25,761 bases of DNA from a virus. The DNA lies in IMG/VR virus record IMGVR_UViG_3300035698_002613, positions 1-25,761 of that record; one strand, written 5' to 3'. The position numbers were made by a program, and so were the translations under genes. Of the stretch, positions 12,185 to 20,317 are shown in pieces. The first letter of the stretch is position 1, and each line of letters begins with the position of its first letter. The notes under the pieces were generated by a model. That model was not told the DNA's origin and did no database searches. It saw only the letters and a program-made list of their open reading frames with translations.

Positions 12185-13393
12185 GTGGAAGTACGTGTCG
12201 AGTGTACCTATGAGAAAATGATGCCGATTGGGAAATTGGTTCCTAATCCAAAAAATCCCAATCGGCACAGCCAGGAGCAGGTTGAGTGGTTGGCGAAAAT
12301 CATCGAGGCTCACGGATGGCGTCATAATGTGACGGTATCCAAACGGTCAGGATTCATTGTGGCCGGCCACGGGCGTTTGGCGGCGGCTGAACACCTGGGA
12401 TGTAAGAAAGTGCCCGTAGACCTGCAAGACTTTGAATCTGAGGCCGAGGAACACGCGGTGATGATGGCTGACAACTTCATTGCTGAACTGGCCGAGACTG
12501 ACCCGCTGCAGGTCCACGACCTATTGGCCGAGCTGGATGCCGCTGATTACCCGCTTGACCTCCTGGGGCTCAACGAGGATGAACTGGCCGAGTTCATGGC
12601 AGAAGAACCCGATCCAGGACTGACCGACGATGACGCGGTTCCTGACCCACCAAAGAAAGCCAAGACCAAACTGGGCGACCTGTACCAACTCGGCAACCAT
12701 AAATTGCTGTGTGGCGACTCAACCAAGGCTGAAGACGTTGAACGGCTGATGGGTGGCGAGAAGGCTGATATGGTGTTTACTGACCCTCCGTATGGGGTGG
12801 CTTACAAGGGGAAAACGAAGGACGCGTTGACTATTGAGAACGATGCGCTCACGGAGGAAGGGACCGCTGTGTTGATAACTGAGGCGTTTAATCACGCTGA
12901 TACGGTGATGAGGGACGGCGCATACTGCCTGGCAACGGTCCCGCCGGGACCGTTGCATCTGATTTTTGCTGATGATTGGAAAAAGCGAGGATGGCTGCGG
13001 CAGATCATGGTATGGGTCAAGGATTCAATGGTCCTAGGTCACAGCGAGTACCACTACCGCCATGAGCCGATATTGTTTGGCTGGAAGCCTGGGGATCGCT
13101 TAAAGTCTGCAGACCGGACAAAGACCACTGTCTGGGAGTTTGACCGTCCGAAGGCGTCTCGAGAACATCCGACCATGAAACCGCTGGCCATGTGGGTATT
13201 TGGTATTAAAACGCACACAAAGACCGGTGACCGGTTATACGAGCCTTTTGGTGGGTCCGGAACGACCTTGATGGCATGTGAGAAAACAAACCGAAAATGC
13301 TGCATAATGGAGCTAAGTCCCATATACTGCGACGTGATCGTAAAGCGTTGGGAAGAATACACAGGCAACAAGGCAAAGAAGGTAAAGGAGTAA
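12185..13393 (+). CDS. ParB-like/beta-class DNA methyltransferase fusion
   Basis: About 402 residues. GTG 12185 is preferred because TAGGGG lies upstream and it follows the HTH stop; an in-frame ATG at 12161 has no ribosome binding site. Residues ~10-80 are a ParB/Srx-type domain (VPNPKNPNRHSQEQVEWL, FIVAGHGRLAAAEHLG). An acidic linker follows. The methyltransferase has DPPYG (200-204, motif IV) before EPFGGSGTT (353-361, motif I), the order of the beta class, which methylates N6-adenine or N4-cytosine. Such fusions are common near phage terminases. Target sequence unknown. Confidence 0.92.
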   Translation: MEVRVECTYEKMMPIGKLVPNPKNPNRHSQEQVEWLAKIIEAHGWRHNVTVSKRSGFIVAGHGRLAAAEHLGCKKVPVDLQDFESEAEEHAVMMADNFIAELAETDPLQVHDLLAELDAADYPLDLLGLNEDELAEFMAEEPDPGLTDDDAVPDPPKKAKTKLGDLYQLGNHKLLCGDSTKAEDVERLMGGEKADMVFTDPPYGVAYKGKTKDALTIENDALTEEGTAVLITEAFNHADTVMRDGAYCLATVPPGPLHLIFADDWKKRGWLRQIMVWVKDSMVLGHSEYHYRHEPILFGWKPGDRLKSADRTKTTVWEFDRPKASREHPTMKPLAMWVFGIKTHTKTGDRLYEPFGGSGTTLMACEKTNRKCCIMELSPIYCDVIVKRWEEYTGNKAKKVKE

Positions 13394-13396
13394 GAC

Positions 13397-13936
13397 ATGG
13401 CAAAGGTAAGGATTTTGCTTTACAAGGCAGACAGATGGGGATTGGACGCGGCAATCAGTGGATGGACGAAGCTGTTCAACTGGGGCACGCGCCATTACAG
13501 CCATACCGAGGTCTGGACTATGCGGCACGACAACACCGAGCCAAAGGCTACAAATGATTGGGGCGGCGAGTGTTTTACATCAACTATGCGACCCCCTGCA
13601 AAGGGCACTGTGATACGGCCTGCATCTGATGTCCTGAAGCATCCAGAGCGATGGGATTACATCGAGATCGAGGTGGGCGACATTGCCCTACCACGCGCTA
13701 AGCAACTCGCTGCAAGGGCGGTAGAACGGAATCAGGGTTACGACTTCGCCTGTATTGCGGGATTCTTCCTGCCATTCAGGATCAGGAACGAGAAAAAGCT
13801 GATTTGCTCGGAAGCGGTTCAATCCTTCCTGGTCTGGTGTCGGATATTCCCCGATTACAAGGTATGGAGCCCAAGGCGTCTATCCAAGCGACTGACTGAC
13901 CTGGGGTATGAGATCAAGCCGCTGGTGGGATCATGA
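13397..13936 (+). CDS. Papain-like cysteine hydrolase (YiiX/C92 type)
   Basis: A 179-residue protein with an AAAGGAGTAAGAC ribosome binding site. H36 in HYSHTEVW and C137 in LICSEAVQ are the expected His and Cys of the permuted NlpC/P60-like YiiX/YebB group. WGGECF and NQGYDFACIAGFF are also typical of these folds. The permuted order (His first) fits the C92 branch, which cuts peptides or lipid/amide links. Its job in a phage is unknown; it may act on the cell wall or host proteins. Its last codons fall in a 19-nt direct repeat. Confidence 0.75.
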   Translation: MAKVRILLYKADRWGLDAAISGWTKLFNWGTRHYSHTEVWTMRHDNTEPKATNDWGGECFTSTMRPPAKGTVIRPASDVLKHPERWDYIEIEVGDIALPRAKQLAARAVERNQGYDFACIAGFFLPFRIRNEKKLICSEAVQSFLVWCRIFPDYKVWSPRRLSKRLTDLGYEIKPLVGS

Positions 13937-14264
13937 TGGGTACTGTAGGTATACGCAGCGTTATTCCGCAGAGGGCAAGAGAGATTATTGTGGTTCCGTG
14001 GGATCTGAGAATATTCTTTAAGGCGGTGAGATCGTATGAGACCGCGCAGCCAACAGAGTTCAATGTGACGTTTACAGATGGGGGATTATTGAAAATAGTC
14101 GGCGTTGTATGTGATGCTGAGGTCATGGAAGTGGAATGTTACGACCTAGTGAAACATTCAGGGCATTGGACAACAAAGATTTATCGACATCCACGCAGCA
14201 TCAGGATTGAAGTATTTCCCACAGTCAACGCGGTGTATTACCCGCAGATCAAGCCGCTGGTGGG
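13911..14264 (+). repeat. Pair of 19-bp direct repeats flanking the next gene
   Basis: agatcaagccgctggtggg is present exactly at 13911-13929 and 14246-14264, 335 nt apart. It encodes the same peptide tail (IKPLVG) at the ends of two successive genes. Recombination between the copies would remove the gene at 13933 and restore one continuous end. Confidence 0.9.
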
Positions 14265-14277
14265 GGTGGATGTATGA
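13933..14277 (+). CDS. Hypothetical protein between direct repeats
   Basis: A 114-residue protein starting in an ATGATGGG overlap with the papain-like gene's stop. It is beta-rich with no clear motif (IIVVPWDLRIFF, NVTFTDGGLLKIVGVV, IYRHPRSIRIEVF). It ends in IKPLVGVDV, repeating the end of the preceding protein. The direct repeats suggest it was inserted here or can be lost. Function unknown. Confidence 0.65.
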   Translation: MMGTVGIRSVIPQRAREIIVVPWDLRIFFKAVRSYETAQPTEFNVTFTDGGLLKIVGVVCDAEVMEVECYDLVKHSGHWTTKIYRHPRSIRIEVFPTVNAVYYPQIKPLVGVDV

Positions 14278-14543
14278 GGTGTCCAAAGTGCGGAAAGGAA
14301 ATGGTGAGCGTCAATATCCCCTGTCCTGATAATGACCCAACCTGCTGCGTGTTACATTCTCGGCCGGAGTGTGTGGTATGCAAGAAGGAGCATCGAGTGA
14401 ATATCAAGCCAGACGCGACACTCGCGGAATTGATAGTCTTTATCAACGGCATGTTCAACTCTATGGAAATCACCATCGTTCGGGATTGTGCTATTCCCAA
14501 GGGTATCGAGCGTCACTTTGATGATATGGAGGACCGAGGATGA
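14274..14543 (+). CDS. Small zinc-ribbon protein
   Basis: An 89-residue protein in an ATGA overlap at each end. The N-terminus has C3-x2-C6 (CPKCG), then CPDNDPTCC and CVVCKKEH, a multi-cysteine zinc ribbon. The C-terminal half is a helical region with IKPDATLAELIVFINGMF. No known family; genes like it often precede terminase genes and could bind DNA or protein. The role is inferred only from position. Confidence 0.65.
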   Translation: MRCPKCGKEMVSVNIPCPDNDPTCCVLHSRPECVVCKKEHRVNIKPDATLAELIVFINGMFNSMEITIVRDCAIPKGIERHFDDMEDRG

Positions 14544-15094
14544 GTAAGCCACTGACAACAGCCAAACGGGAAAGAATGTTCCAAGCGTGGTGCGAGGAAC
14601 AGAACTACCCCTACGTTGTACGGACGGTTGCGGTTTGCAAACCCACAGTGGTAAAGTACCGAAAGGTTGACAACTGGGACGCCAGGCTTCAGGTGGTCAA
14701 GGCCAAGGCAATTGACATCCTCGACGACCAGGCAGCAGAATACACCGCTGAACAGCTCAAGATCATCAAGAATGTGAAGAACGTATACCTGACCTGTCTG
14801 GTGGGCAAGACCCCCTGCCCACATTGCAAGAAGGCTGTGCCGGTCCCCAAATTGGATCCGAAGTTCGCTGATATCGAGAAGATCATACGGCTTGAAGAGT
14901 TCATGCGGGGCAAGCCGGACTCGAGACCTGACATCGGCCGGACCCTGGATGCCCTGTCAGATAATGCCCTGATCGACCTATACAACCGCCTGTCTGCTGA
15001 TATCGTGGGCATGCTGCAGGTACACCGAAAGACGCTCAAGAGCAAGAAACAGCGTGCGGCTGTGGAAGAAATCATCCGAGTGGTGAATGAGTAA
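14540..15094 (+). CDS. Terminase small subunit (putative)
   Basis: A 184-residue protein directly upstream of the large terminase and overlapping it by 8 nt. The N-terminus (YVVRTVAVCKPTVVKYRKVDNWDARL) is a helix-turn-helix ending in 'DNWDARL', typical of phage small terminases that bind the packaging site. A central helical part carries CPHCKKAVPVP, an added zinc-like CxxC. A second helical segment (DIGRTLDALSDNALIDLYNRLSADIVGML) could form the oligomer core. The position makes the call likely. Confidence 0.78.
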   Translation: MSKPLTTAKRERMFQAWCEEQNYPYVVRTVAVCKPTVVKYRKVDNWDARLQVVKAKAIDILDDQAAEYTAEQLKIIKNVKNVYLTCLVGKTPCPHCKKAVPVPKLDPKFADIEKIIRLEEFMRGKPDSRPDIGRTLDALSDNALIDLYNRLSADIVGMLQVHRKTLKSKKQRAAVEEIIRVVNE

Positions 15095-16571
15095 ATACCT
15101 TGCCACAAGGGAGAAGTTCAGAAAGCGGGCCCAGATAGCAAAGGCGCGCAAGTCGTTCACGGATTACTGCGTTTATGTTTCTCGGGGCGAATTTACCATT
15201 GGCAGGCCCCAGGCCATTCTCGGTAAAGAGATTGACGCATGGATCAAATCGCCGGAACCGTACAACCTCGCAGTCATCGAACCCCCCAGGCACGGCAAGT
15301 CCGAGATGTGTTCCCGGTACCTTCCCGGGTATCTATTCGGCCTGAACCCTGATGACCAGATCCTCGCTGCGTCATACGGCAAAGACCTGATCGAGAGCAT
15401 GTCCAGGGCGGCGCAGCGCATAATGATGTCTGAGGAATATGCCGAGGTATTCCCAGAGACACGCCTGGCAGTCCGTGGTGAGCGTAGGGACGACAACGCC
15501 ATCAAGCGGGGGGATGAGTTCACCGTAATCGGCAAGAAGGGGCATTACAAGTGTGGGGGCGTTGGTGGTCAGTTTACCGGGTTCGGTGCGCACTGGGGAT
15601 TGATTGACGATCCGATCAAGGGCAGGAAAGAAGCAGAATCGGCCACAATCAGGAACACGCTCAAACAGTGGTATCAGGCAGACTTCAGAACTCGACTGAT
15701 GAAGAATGGCCGTATGCTACTGGCCGCGACCAGATGGCACAACGACGATCTGACAGGGCATGTCCTGAAGACAATGGACCTGGACCCCGACGCGGATCAC
15801 TGGAAAGTGGTATGGTTGCCGGCCACTGCCGAGGGTGGCAAATACCTGCATCCTGATGACGATCGAGAGATTGGTGAAGCCCTGTGGCCGGAGATGTTCG
15901 ACGAGAAGGCGCTGAAGAAGATCAAAGCCACAGGCAACGTCCAGATCGGGGTCTATGGCGGTTCGTATGATTGGAATGCACTTTATCAGGGCAGGCCGGA
16001 ACCCCCAGGCGGATCAAAGATCAAACGCGGGAACATCAGGATCGTCAAGTCTGCTCCTGACGGTTTGACCTGGTGCCGGTTCTGGGATCTGGCGGTGACC
16101 GAGAAAACCACTGCAGACTACACCGCTTCATGTCAGTTGTCGATTGACTCAAATCTCAGGGTGTGGGTTAAGAATGTCATTCACTTTCAGCGGGAATGGC
16201 CGACTGTGCGCCGGACCATGAAAATGATATTGAAGCAAGAAAAGTGCGTCACCGGTGTTGAGGCAGTCGGAACTCAGACCGGATTTATCCAAGACCTGCA
16301 GCAAGATGCCGAACTCATGGGGCTGGACCTGGCTGACTTAATCGTTGCACAGGGCGTCGATGCGGATAAACTGACACGGGCACTACCGTGGATCGCCAGG
16401 ACAGAAGAAGGCCTGTTCTGTATCGTTGACGGTCCCAATGTGACTGAAACAGTCGATGAGCTGTGTGAGTTCACCGGCCACGATGATCCGCATGACGACT
16501 TGATTGACATGATATCGGGTGCATATAGGATGCAGTCAGAATCGTTTGAGGCTGAATCAGTAGTCTTTTGA
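15087..16571 (+). CDS. terL: Terminase large subunit
   Basis: A 494-residue packaging motor. The ATPase has PPRHGKS (66-72) as Walker A and GLIDDP (near 172-176) as Walker B. Its nuclease part has RFWDLAVTEKTTADYTAS (near residue 332-348), in which the Asp binds metal, then VEAVGTQTGF and a final HDDLIDMI with acidic residues of an RNase H-like active site. It packages DNA into the prohead and cuts it. Its overlap with the small-subunit gene and the portal downstream are as expected for terminase clusters. Confidence 0.95.
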   Translation: MSKYLATREKFRKRAQIAKARKSFTDYCVYVSRGEFTIGRPQAILGKEIDAWIKSPEPYNLAVIEPPRHGKSEMCSRYLPGYLFGLNPDDQILAASYGKDLIESMSRAAQRIMMSEEYAEVFPETRLAVRGERRDDNAIKRGDEFTVIGKKGHYKCGGVGGQFTGFGAHWGLIDDPIKGRKEAESATIRNTLKQWYQADFRTRLMKNGRMLLAATRWHNDDLTGHVLKTMDLDPDADHWKVVWLPATAEGGKYLHPDDDREIGEALWPEMFDEKALKKIKATGNVQIGVYGGSYDWNALYQGRPEPPGGSKIKRGNIRIVKSAPDGLTWCRFWDLAVTEKTTADYTASCQLSIDSNLRVWVKNVIHFQREWPTVRRTMKMILKQEKCVTGVEAVGTQTGFIQDLQQDAELMGLDLADLIVAQGVDADKLTRALPWIARTEEGLFCIVDGPNVTETVDELCEFTGHDDPHDDLIDMISGAYRMQSESFEAESVVF

Positions 16572-16572
16572 T

Positions 16573-16764
16573 ATGAAAACAACCGATATACCATCATCGG
16601 TGCCTTTTCGCATTAAAAGAGGTCTTGAAAACGGGCATCGAGTGTGGTATATTTTAGTTCGGACCGAAAGCAAATGGAAACAAATCGACAAGTTTATGGT
16701 CAAAAAAGACGCCATAGACCGCCTTGCGGATATGTGGGGCGAACTACTTGGAACGGAGATTTAG
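16573..16764 (+). CDS. Small hypothetical protein
   Basis: A 63-residue basic protein starting 1 nt after the terminase stop, with no clear ribosome binding site, so it may rely on coupling. It is a small alpha/beta sequence (GHRVWYILVRTESKWKQID then DAIDRLADMWGEL). It lies between the terminase and portal genes with tight spacing, which supports coding. Function unknown. Confidence 0.5.
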   Translation: MKTTDIPSSVPFRIKRGLENGHRVWYILVRTESKWKQIDKFMVKKDAIDRLADMWGELLGTEI

Positions 16765-16765
16765 G

Positions 16766-18391
16766 ATGAACCCATTTGCCCGGTACGCCATCAAACGGCA
16801 GATCGCCAACGAACGACTCAAAACAACACTCGCACGAGAAATCAGCGCCCGTCAACTTGAGCAGCACATCCAATCTGTCACTGAATCACTCCCGAACTGG
16901 GCTCAAGATAATGACGAGAATAGCTGGAATATGTATCACGGCCAGCGGATCCCCAACAACTACACACCCCAGGACATCATGGACATGCAGGTAAAGGCCT
17001 TGTCATTGGCACAGCGTCCGGGCGCCAGGGCGATCCTGACTACGATGGAGAACTTTGTTATCGGGGAAAAATCCGCAATGACTGCCGAGGATGAGAACCC
17101 CCAGGTGGATGAATACTGGCAAGAGTGGATGGACGTGTCGAACTGGGATGACAAGGACAAGGAATCATTCAGGCGGTATCTGAGGGATGGTGAGGTGTTC
17201 AATCGCTTCTTTGACCCTGTGAGCCGCAACGCCAGGCCGGGCAATAGTTTCCACCATCTGCTGACTCGATTCGTCGAGCCGCTTGAGATCCGCGACCGGG
17301 CCGGCAAGGAGGTCAACAGCTTCGGTATCCAGACCGAGCCGGAGGATATCGAGACTGTGGTGGCATTTCATCGCTGGTGGCATGACCTTGAAGGCAAGGA
17401 ACACAACGAAACCATTTTGCCCAAAGACATGATCCATTACAAGATCGGCGTGGACTCCAACGTAAAGCGTGGCCTGTCCTTCCTGATCGGTGCAGCGGAG
17501 TACATCACGAAATACGAGCAATGGCTGGATGACCGCGTGAAGCTGAACCGCCTGCGGAACCTGTACGGCATCGTGGGCAACGTGTCGAACCCTGCAACCA
17601 ACCTCACAACGCTTAAAAACAAGATGGCAGCGGATGCCACAGACAAGACCGAGAGTGGCGACGGGACGCCCAAGAAGATGCTGAACTCGCCATCTGTCCT
17701 GATGAGTAAGGGCGTGGAGTGGAAATACGACTCACTGAAGATCAACGCACCGGACACCAAAGACGATGGCCGTAACATCCAGCTTTACGTGGCGACTGCC
17801 TGCCAGTTGGCCGAATACGTGGTCAGAGCCGACGCGTCAAACTCAAATTACGCATCCACGATGGTATCCGAATCCCCGATGGTCAAGAACTTTGAAGCCT
17901 GGCGGGACAAGCACAGCACGTACACGAACCGCGTGAGCCAGATGGTAATTGGGTATGGGATCAAGTCCGGACAACTTCCGGCCATGTCCACCAAGACGGT
18001 CACCAAGGAAAAATGCAACGCCATGAGGGAACTTGTGCGTGAGGCCAAGGGGGTGCTCGAAAACCACAAGAAGGGCCTGTGTGAGTTGGTCCTGAAGGCG
18101 ATCACCGCCAAGACGGAACCCGTAGCAACCTCGACTAAGATTTGCCGAGAGTACCCACAACTGATCCACAGGGATGTCTTAGACGAATCGAAGGCGTATG
18201 AACTCCACCAGAAGAATGGGTGGGTGGGCCCTGAAACAGTGAGCTCCAGGCTCGGGTACGATTACGAGAAAGAGAAAGAGGACCTGGAAGCACTACAGGC
18301 CGAGAACGACGATCACGAGGACAAACGCAACGACGCATTTGATAAACGTCAAGTTGATATGGATAAGAAGGACTCGAAAGAGTCGTGGTAA
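16766..18391 (+). CDS. Portal protein
   Basis: A 541-residue protein. ATG 16766 is chosen with GGAG upstream. It is a large, mainly helical protein with DIMDMQVKALSLAQRPGARAIL near residue 75, a conserved 'FRRYLRDGEVFNRFFDP' wing region near 145, ILPKDMIHYKIGVDSN and FLIGAAEYITKYEQWLDDRVK (stem/crown helices), and a long Glu/Lys-rich tail from 500. This pattern and its place between terminase and minor head gene fit the dodecameric portal through which DNA enters. A GACTC-GAAA-GAGTC hairpin (18371-18384) lies in its last codons. Confidence 0.9.
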   Translation: MNPFARYAIKRQIANERLKTTLAREISARQLEQHIQSVTESLPNWAQDNDENSWNMYHGQRIPNNYTPQDIMDMQVKALSLAQRPGARAILTTMENFVIGEKSAMTAEDENPQVDEYWQEWMDVSNWDDKDKESFRRYLRDGEVFNRFFDPVSRNARPGNSFHHLLTRFVEPLEIRDRAGKEVNSFGIQTEPEDIETVVAFHRWWHDLEGKEHNETILPKDMIHYKIGVDSNVKRGLSFLIGAAEYITKYEQWLDDRVKLNRLRNLYGIVGNVSNPATNLTTLKNKMAADATDKTESGDGTPKKMLNSPSVLMSKGVEWKYDSLKINAPDTKDDGRNIQLYVATACQLAEYVVRADASNSNYASTMVSESPMVKNFEAWRDKHSTYTNRVSQMVIGYGIKSGQLPAMSTKTVTKEKCNAMRELVREAKGVLENHKKGLCELVLKAITAKTEPVATSTKICREYPQLIHRDVLDESKAYELHQKNGWVGPETVSSRLGYDYEKEKEDLEALQAENDDHEDKRNDAFDKRQVDMDKKDSKESW

Positions 18392-18403
18392 GATAGTCGA
18401 GAC

Positions 18404-18422
18404 GCTTGCGCGATGCGCAAGC
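18404..18422 (+). other. Perfect 8-bp hairpin after the portal gene
   Basis: GCTTGCGC (18404-18411) pairs with GCGCAAGC (18415-18422) with a 3-nt loop (GAT). No T-run follows, so it is not a standard terminator. It may stabilise the 3' end of the portal message or set the level of downstream genes. Confidence 0.6.
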
Positions 18423-18449
18423 CAATTACCTAAGTTAACAGGAGTAAAC

Positions 18450-18746
18450 ATGCGGCAAGTGACCATAGACGCCAAGGACGTGGCACCGATTGACCTGCGT
18501 AGATACTGGCGCACGGACAAGGTGACGAAGGAGAAACAGTGCATAATTGCCCTGGCATTCAATCAGCAGGATATCCGGCTTGAGATTGGCGACTGCGTGA
18601 GCATGGCGGTTACAACCTCAAAAGAGCCGATAAAGCTGATTGTTGTCGAGGATGAAAACGAAGTATTGGCTGTATTAGTGAAAGGCTTTGACGATGACAA
18701 AGAAGAAACAGAAACGCATGGCATATCTGAAACAGACCTGTCTTGA
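18450..18746 (+). CDS. Small hypothetical protein after the portal
   Basis: A 98-residue acidic protein. ATG 18450 is chosen for its AGGAG ribosome binding site. The sequence (RQVTIDAKDVAPIDLRRYWRTDKVTKEKQ, then LIVVEDENEVLAVLVKGFDDDKEETET) is a beta-rich core with an acidic tail. No family is recognised. Its position suggests a head-associated function. It overlaps the next gene by about 50 nt in another frame. Confidence 0.6.
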   Translation: MRQVTIDAKDVAPIDLRRYWRTDKVTKEKQCIIALAFNQQDIRLEIGDCVSMAVTTSKEPIKLIVVEDENEVLAVLVKGFDDDKEETETHGISETDLS

Positions 18747-19092
18747 CCTTGAGGGTCAACCCCTGTTCGACGCAGACACTTCCCAGCTGGCTGAACTGGC
18801 TGACCTGGCCGAGGAAGAATCAAAGGATATCCCCAAACCCGCAAAGGCCAAGAAGGACAAGAAAGATTCAAAGGCCTGGCCCACCCCAGAGGCTCAAGTC
18901 CTGGTAGATCAGGGTTGCAAGTACCTGGGCCATGATGGGCACACTGAATACCTGTACCGGGCAACACAAAGCGCGTGCCTGCGTGTGGGTGAGTTTGAGG
19001 AACGACGCGAGGCATTAATCGTCAAGGCCCGAAAGGTCGTGGCGGTCGGTTCAACGTTCGGGGCCGAACTCCTGGCACGACTTGAGAAATGA
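18694..19092 (+). CDS. Hypothetical protein in the head gene cluster
   Basis: A 132-residue protein that begins in the tail of the previous gene. ATG 18694 has AAAGG upstream; ATG 18718 is an alternative with a smaller overlap. It has a Lys/Asp-rich middle (KPAKAKKDKKDSKAW) and a C-terminal half (VLVDQGCKYLGHDGHTEYLYRATQ, CLRVGEFEERREALIVKARK) with a mix of beta and helix. No family is recognised. It precedes the minor head gene with an ATGA overlap, so it is likely co-expressed. Confidence 0.6.
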   Translation: MTKKKQKRMAYLKQTCLDLEGQPLFDADTSQLAELADLAEEESKDIPKPAKAKKDKKDSKAWPTPEAQVLVDQGCKYLGHDGHTEYLYRATQSACLRVGEFEERREALIVKARKVVAVGSTFGAELLARLEK

Positions 19093-20015
19093 ACAGACAA
19101 GACGCCATAGATGCCGCTGCCGCTGCTGGGTATAAGAACTTTGAGGCATACCGACGCCTGCAGTATAAAAAGGTCTTCGAGAAACTTGAGGACGCGGCGA
19201 ACCGTCTGTCTGATACAATAATGAAAGCTGAACGGGCAGGCAAGATACCCACTGCCCGGGAAGCTGCATTACTCAAGGCGGTCAAGAGTGAGATGGCCGT
19301 ATTGCGTAAAGACCTGCGCACCACCATCTCAAGGGGGGTCAACAACTCGGTAGACATTGGCATCAAGACCGGGATTAAGTCTGCGGAGGCCGCTGGTATC
19401 CAGAAGCGGTTCAAGGTCCATGTGGGCACATCGTTCACCAGCAAGTCAGGCTCGATCATCCGGTACAATGCCGGGGTTGAGACTTTCGCTGATTCGGCCT
19501 GGGCACGTATGGCGAAACGTGCCAAGGATAAGGTATTGGCCTGGAACCCTGGTGGACAGTCGTTCAGTGATCGGGTGTGGAATGTATCCTATGAAGCCAG
19601 AAAGGCACTCTTGCAGCGCGTGAAGACGGGTATCACTGATGGTGAGAGCGCGGCGAAGATCGCGCGGAACATAAAAGGGTATCTGCTCGACGATAAGCGG
19701 CGGTATGGGAAGGAACTGCGAGACTTTAAACCTGGCCGGGGCGTTTACAGGAGCCCGACCAAAAACGCGATGCGGATAGCGAGAACGGAAACGAGCCGGG
19801 CGTTTCATGAGGGAACGATTGAATACCAACGAACGCGGTCGTGGTCTGATGGCTTTGTGTGGCATATCTCACCGATAAACTGCTGTGATGAATGCACACC
19901 CCTGGATGGTCAAGTGTTCAGCGAGGGGGAGTTGCCGGAGATTCCTGTACATCCTCAGTGCATGTGCTGGCTGACTCTGCATGTTGATCCGGCTGTTGAG
20001 GCCCGGTTTGCGTGA
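19089..20015 (+). CDS. Minor head protein (SPP1 gp7/Mu F-like)
   Basis: A 308-residue protein. The C-terminal domain contains RIARTETSRAFHEGTIEYQR, then SDGFVWHISP, CCDECTPLDGQVFSEGELPEIPVHPQCMCWLTL, the hallmark of the phage Mu F/SPP1 gp7 minor head protein family, which joins portal and prohead. The N-terminal half is helical and basic. It sits after the portal, as usual. A convergent antisense XRE gene ends 3 nt beyond its stop. The call is strong on the C-terminus. Confidence 0.9.
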   Translation: MNRQDAIDAAAAAGYKNFEAYRRLQYKKVFEKLEDAANRLSDTIMKAERAGKIPTAREAALLKAVKSEMAVLRKDLRTTISRGVNNSVDIGIKTGIKSAEAAGIQKRFKVHVGTSFTSKSGSIIRYNAGVETFADSAWARMAKRAKDKVLAWNPGGQSFSDRVWNVSYEARKALLQRVKTGITDGESAAKIARNIKGYLLDDKRRYGKELRDFKPGRGVYRSPTKNAMRIARTETSRAFHEGTIEYQRTRSWSDGFVWHISPINCCDECTPLDGQVFSEGELPEIPVHPQCMCWLTLHVDPAVEARFA

Positions 20016-20018
20016 TCA

Positions 20019-20201
20019 TCACAACCCCTTCTGAATCAGGTTCAGGAACGAATTTGAGAAGCGACTGATCCCGCCCCCTTGTTCCCACTTCTGTATTAGC
20101 TTGACACTGGTCCCGTATTTGGTGGCGAATTGCTGCTGAGAGAGTTTGAGTCGTTTTCTAAGGGCCTGAACTTGTTTTGGTGTGAATGTATTGTGTGCCA
20201 T
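20019..20201 (-). CDS. Antisense XRE-family repressor
   Basis: A 60-residue protein on the minus strand, the only one in the window. The ribosome binding site GGAG lies six bases before its ATG. FTPKQVQALRKRLKLSQQQFATKYGTSVKLIQKWEQGG is an XRE/Cro-type HTH, with 'LSQQQFA...GTSVKLIQKWEQG' spanning the recognition helices. It is wedged between the minor head gene and prohead protease gene. It has its own promoter, with palindromes beside it. It may repress itself or the divergent head gene. Small XRE genes in this place are unusual in lytic phage operons. Confidence 0.78.
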   Translation of the reverse strand: MAHNTFTPKQVQALRKRLKLSQQQFATKYGTSVKLIQKWEQGGGISRFSNSFLNLIQKGL

Positions 20202-20235
20202 ATCTAACTCCGTTTAGGTGGGTAAATAAGAGAAA

Positions 20236-20264
20236 AGCATACCACAGCGTATCACGGAAATCAA
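20236..20264 (-). promoter_or_regulatory. Minus-strand sigma70-like promoter for the XRE gene
   Basis: Read on the minus strand, TTGATT (20264-20259) is followed by a 17-bp spacer and TATGCT (20241-20236), a fair -35/-10 pair. It lies 35 nt upstream of the XRE start codon, with GGAG in between. Confidence 0.55.
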
Positions 20265-20277
20265 CTATAATCATAGT
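20264..20277. promoter_or_regulatory. Palindrome near the divergent promoters (candidate operator)
   Basis: ACTATAATCATAGT has ACTAT/ATAGT arms around AATC and touches the minus-strand -35. It contains a perfect TATAAT reading rightward, though no good rightward -35 is seen. A second inverted repeat, TTACCG...CGGTAA (20289-20308), lies just before the protease ribosome binding site. Either could bind the XRE repressor; this is inference. Confidence 0.45.
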
Positions 20278-20317
20278 GTTCTCACAGATTACCGATAGAA
20301 TACGGTAAGAGGTGACT

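Noticed and set aside
20266-20271. TATAAT as a rightward promoter for the prohead protease
   Set aside because: No acceptable -35 sits 16-18 bp upstream; kept only as part of the palindrome.
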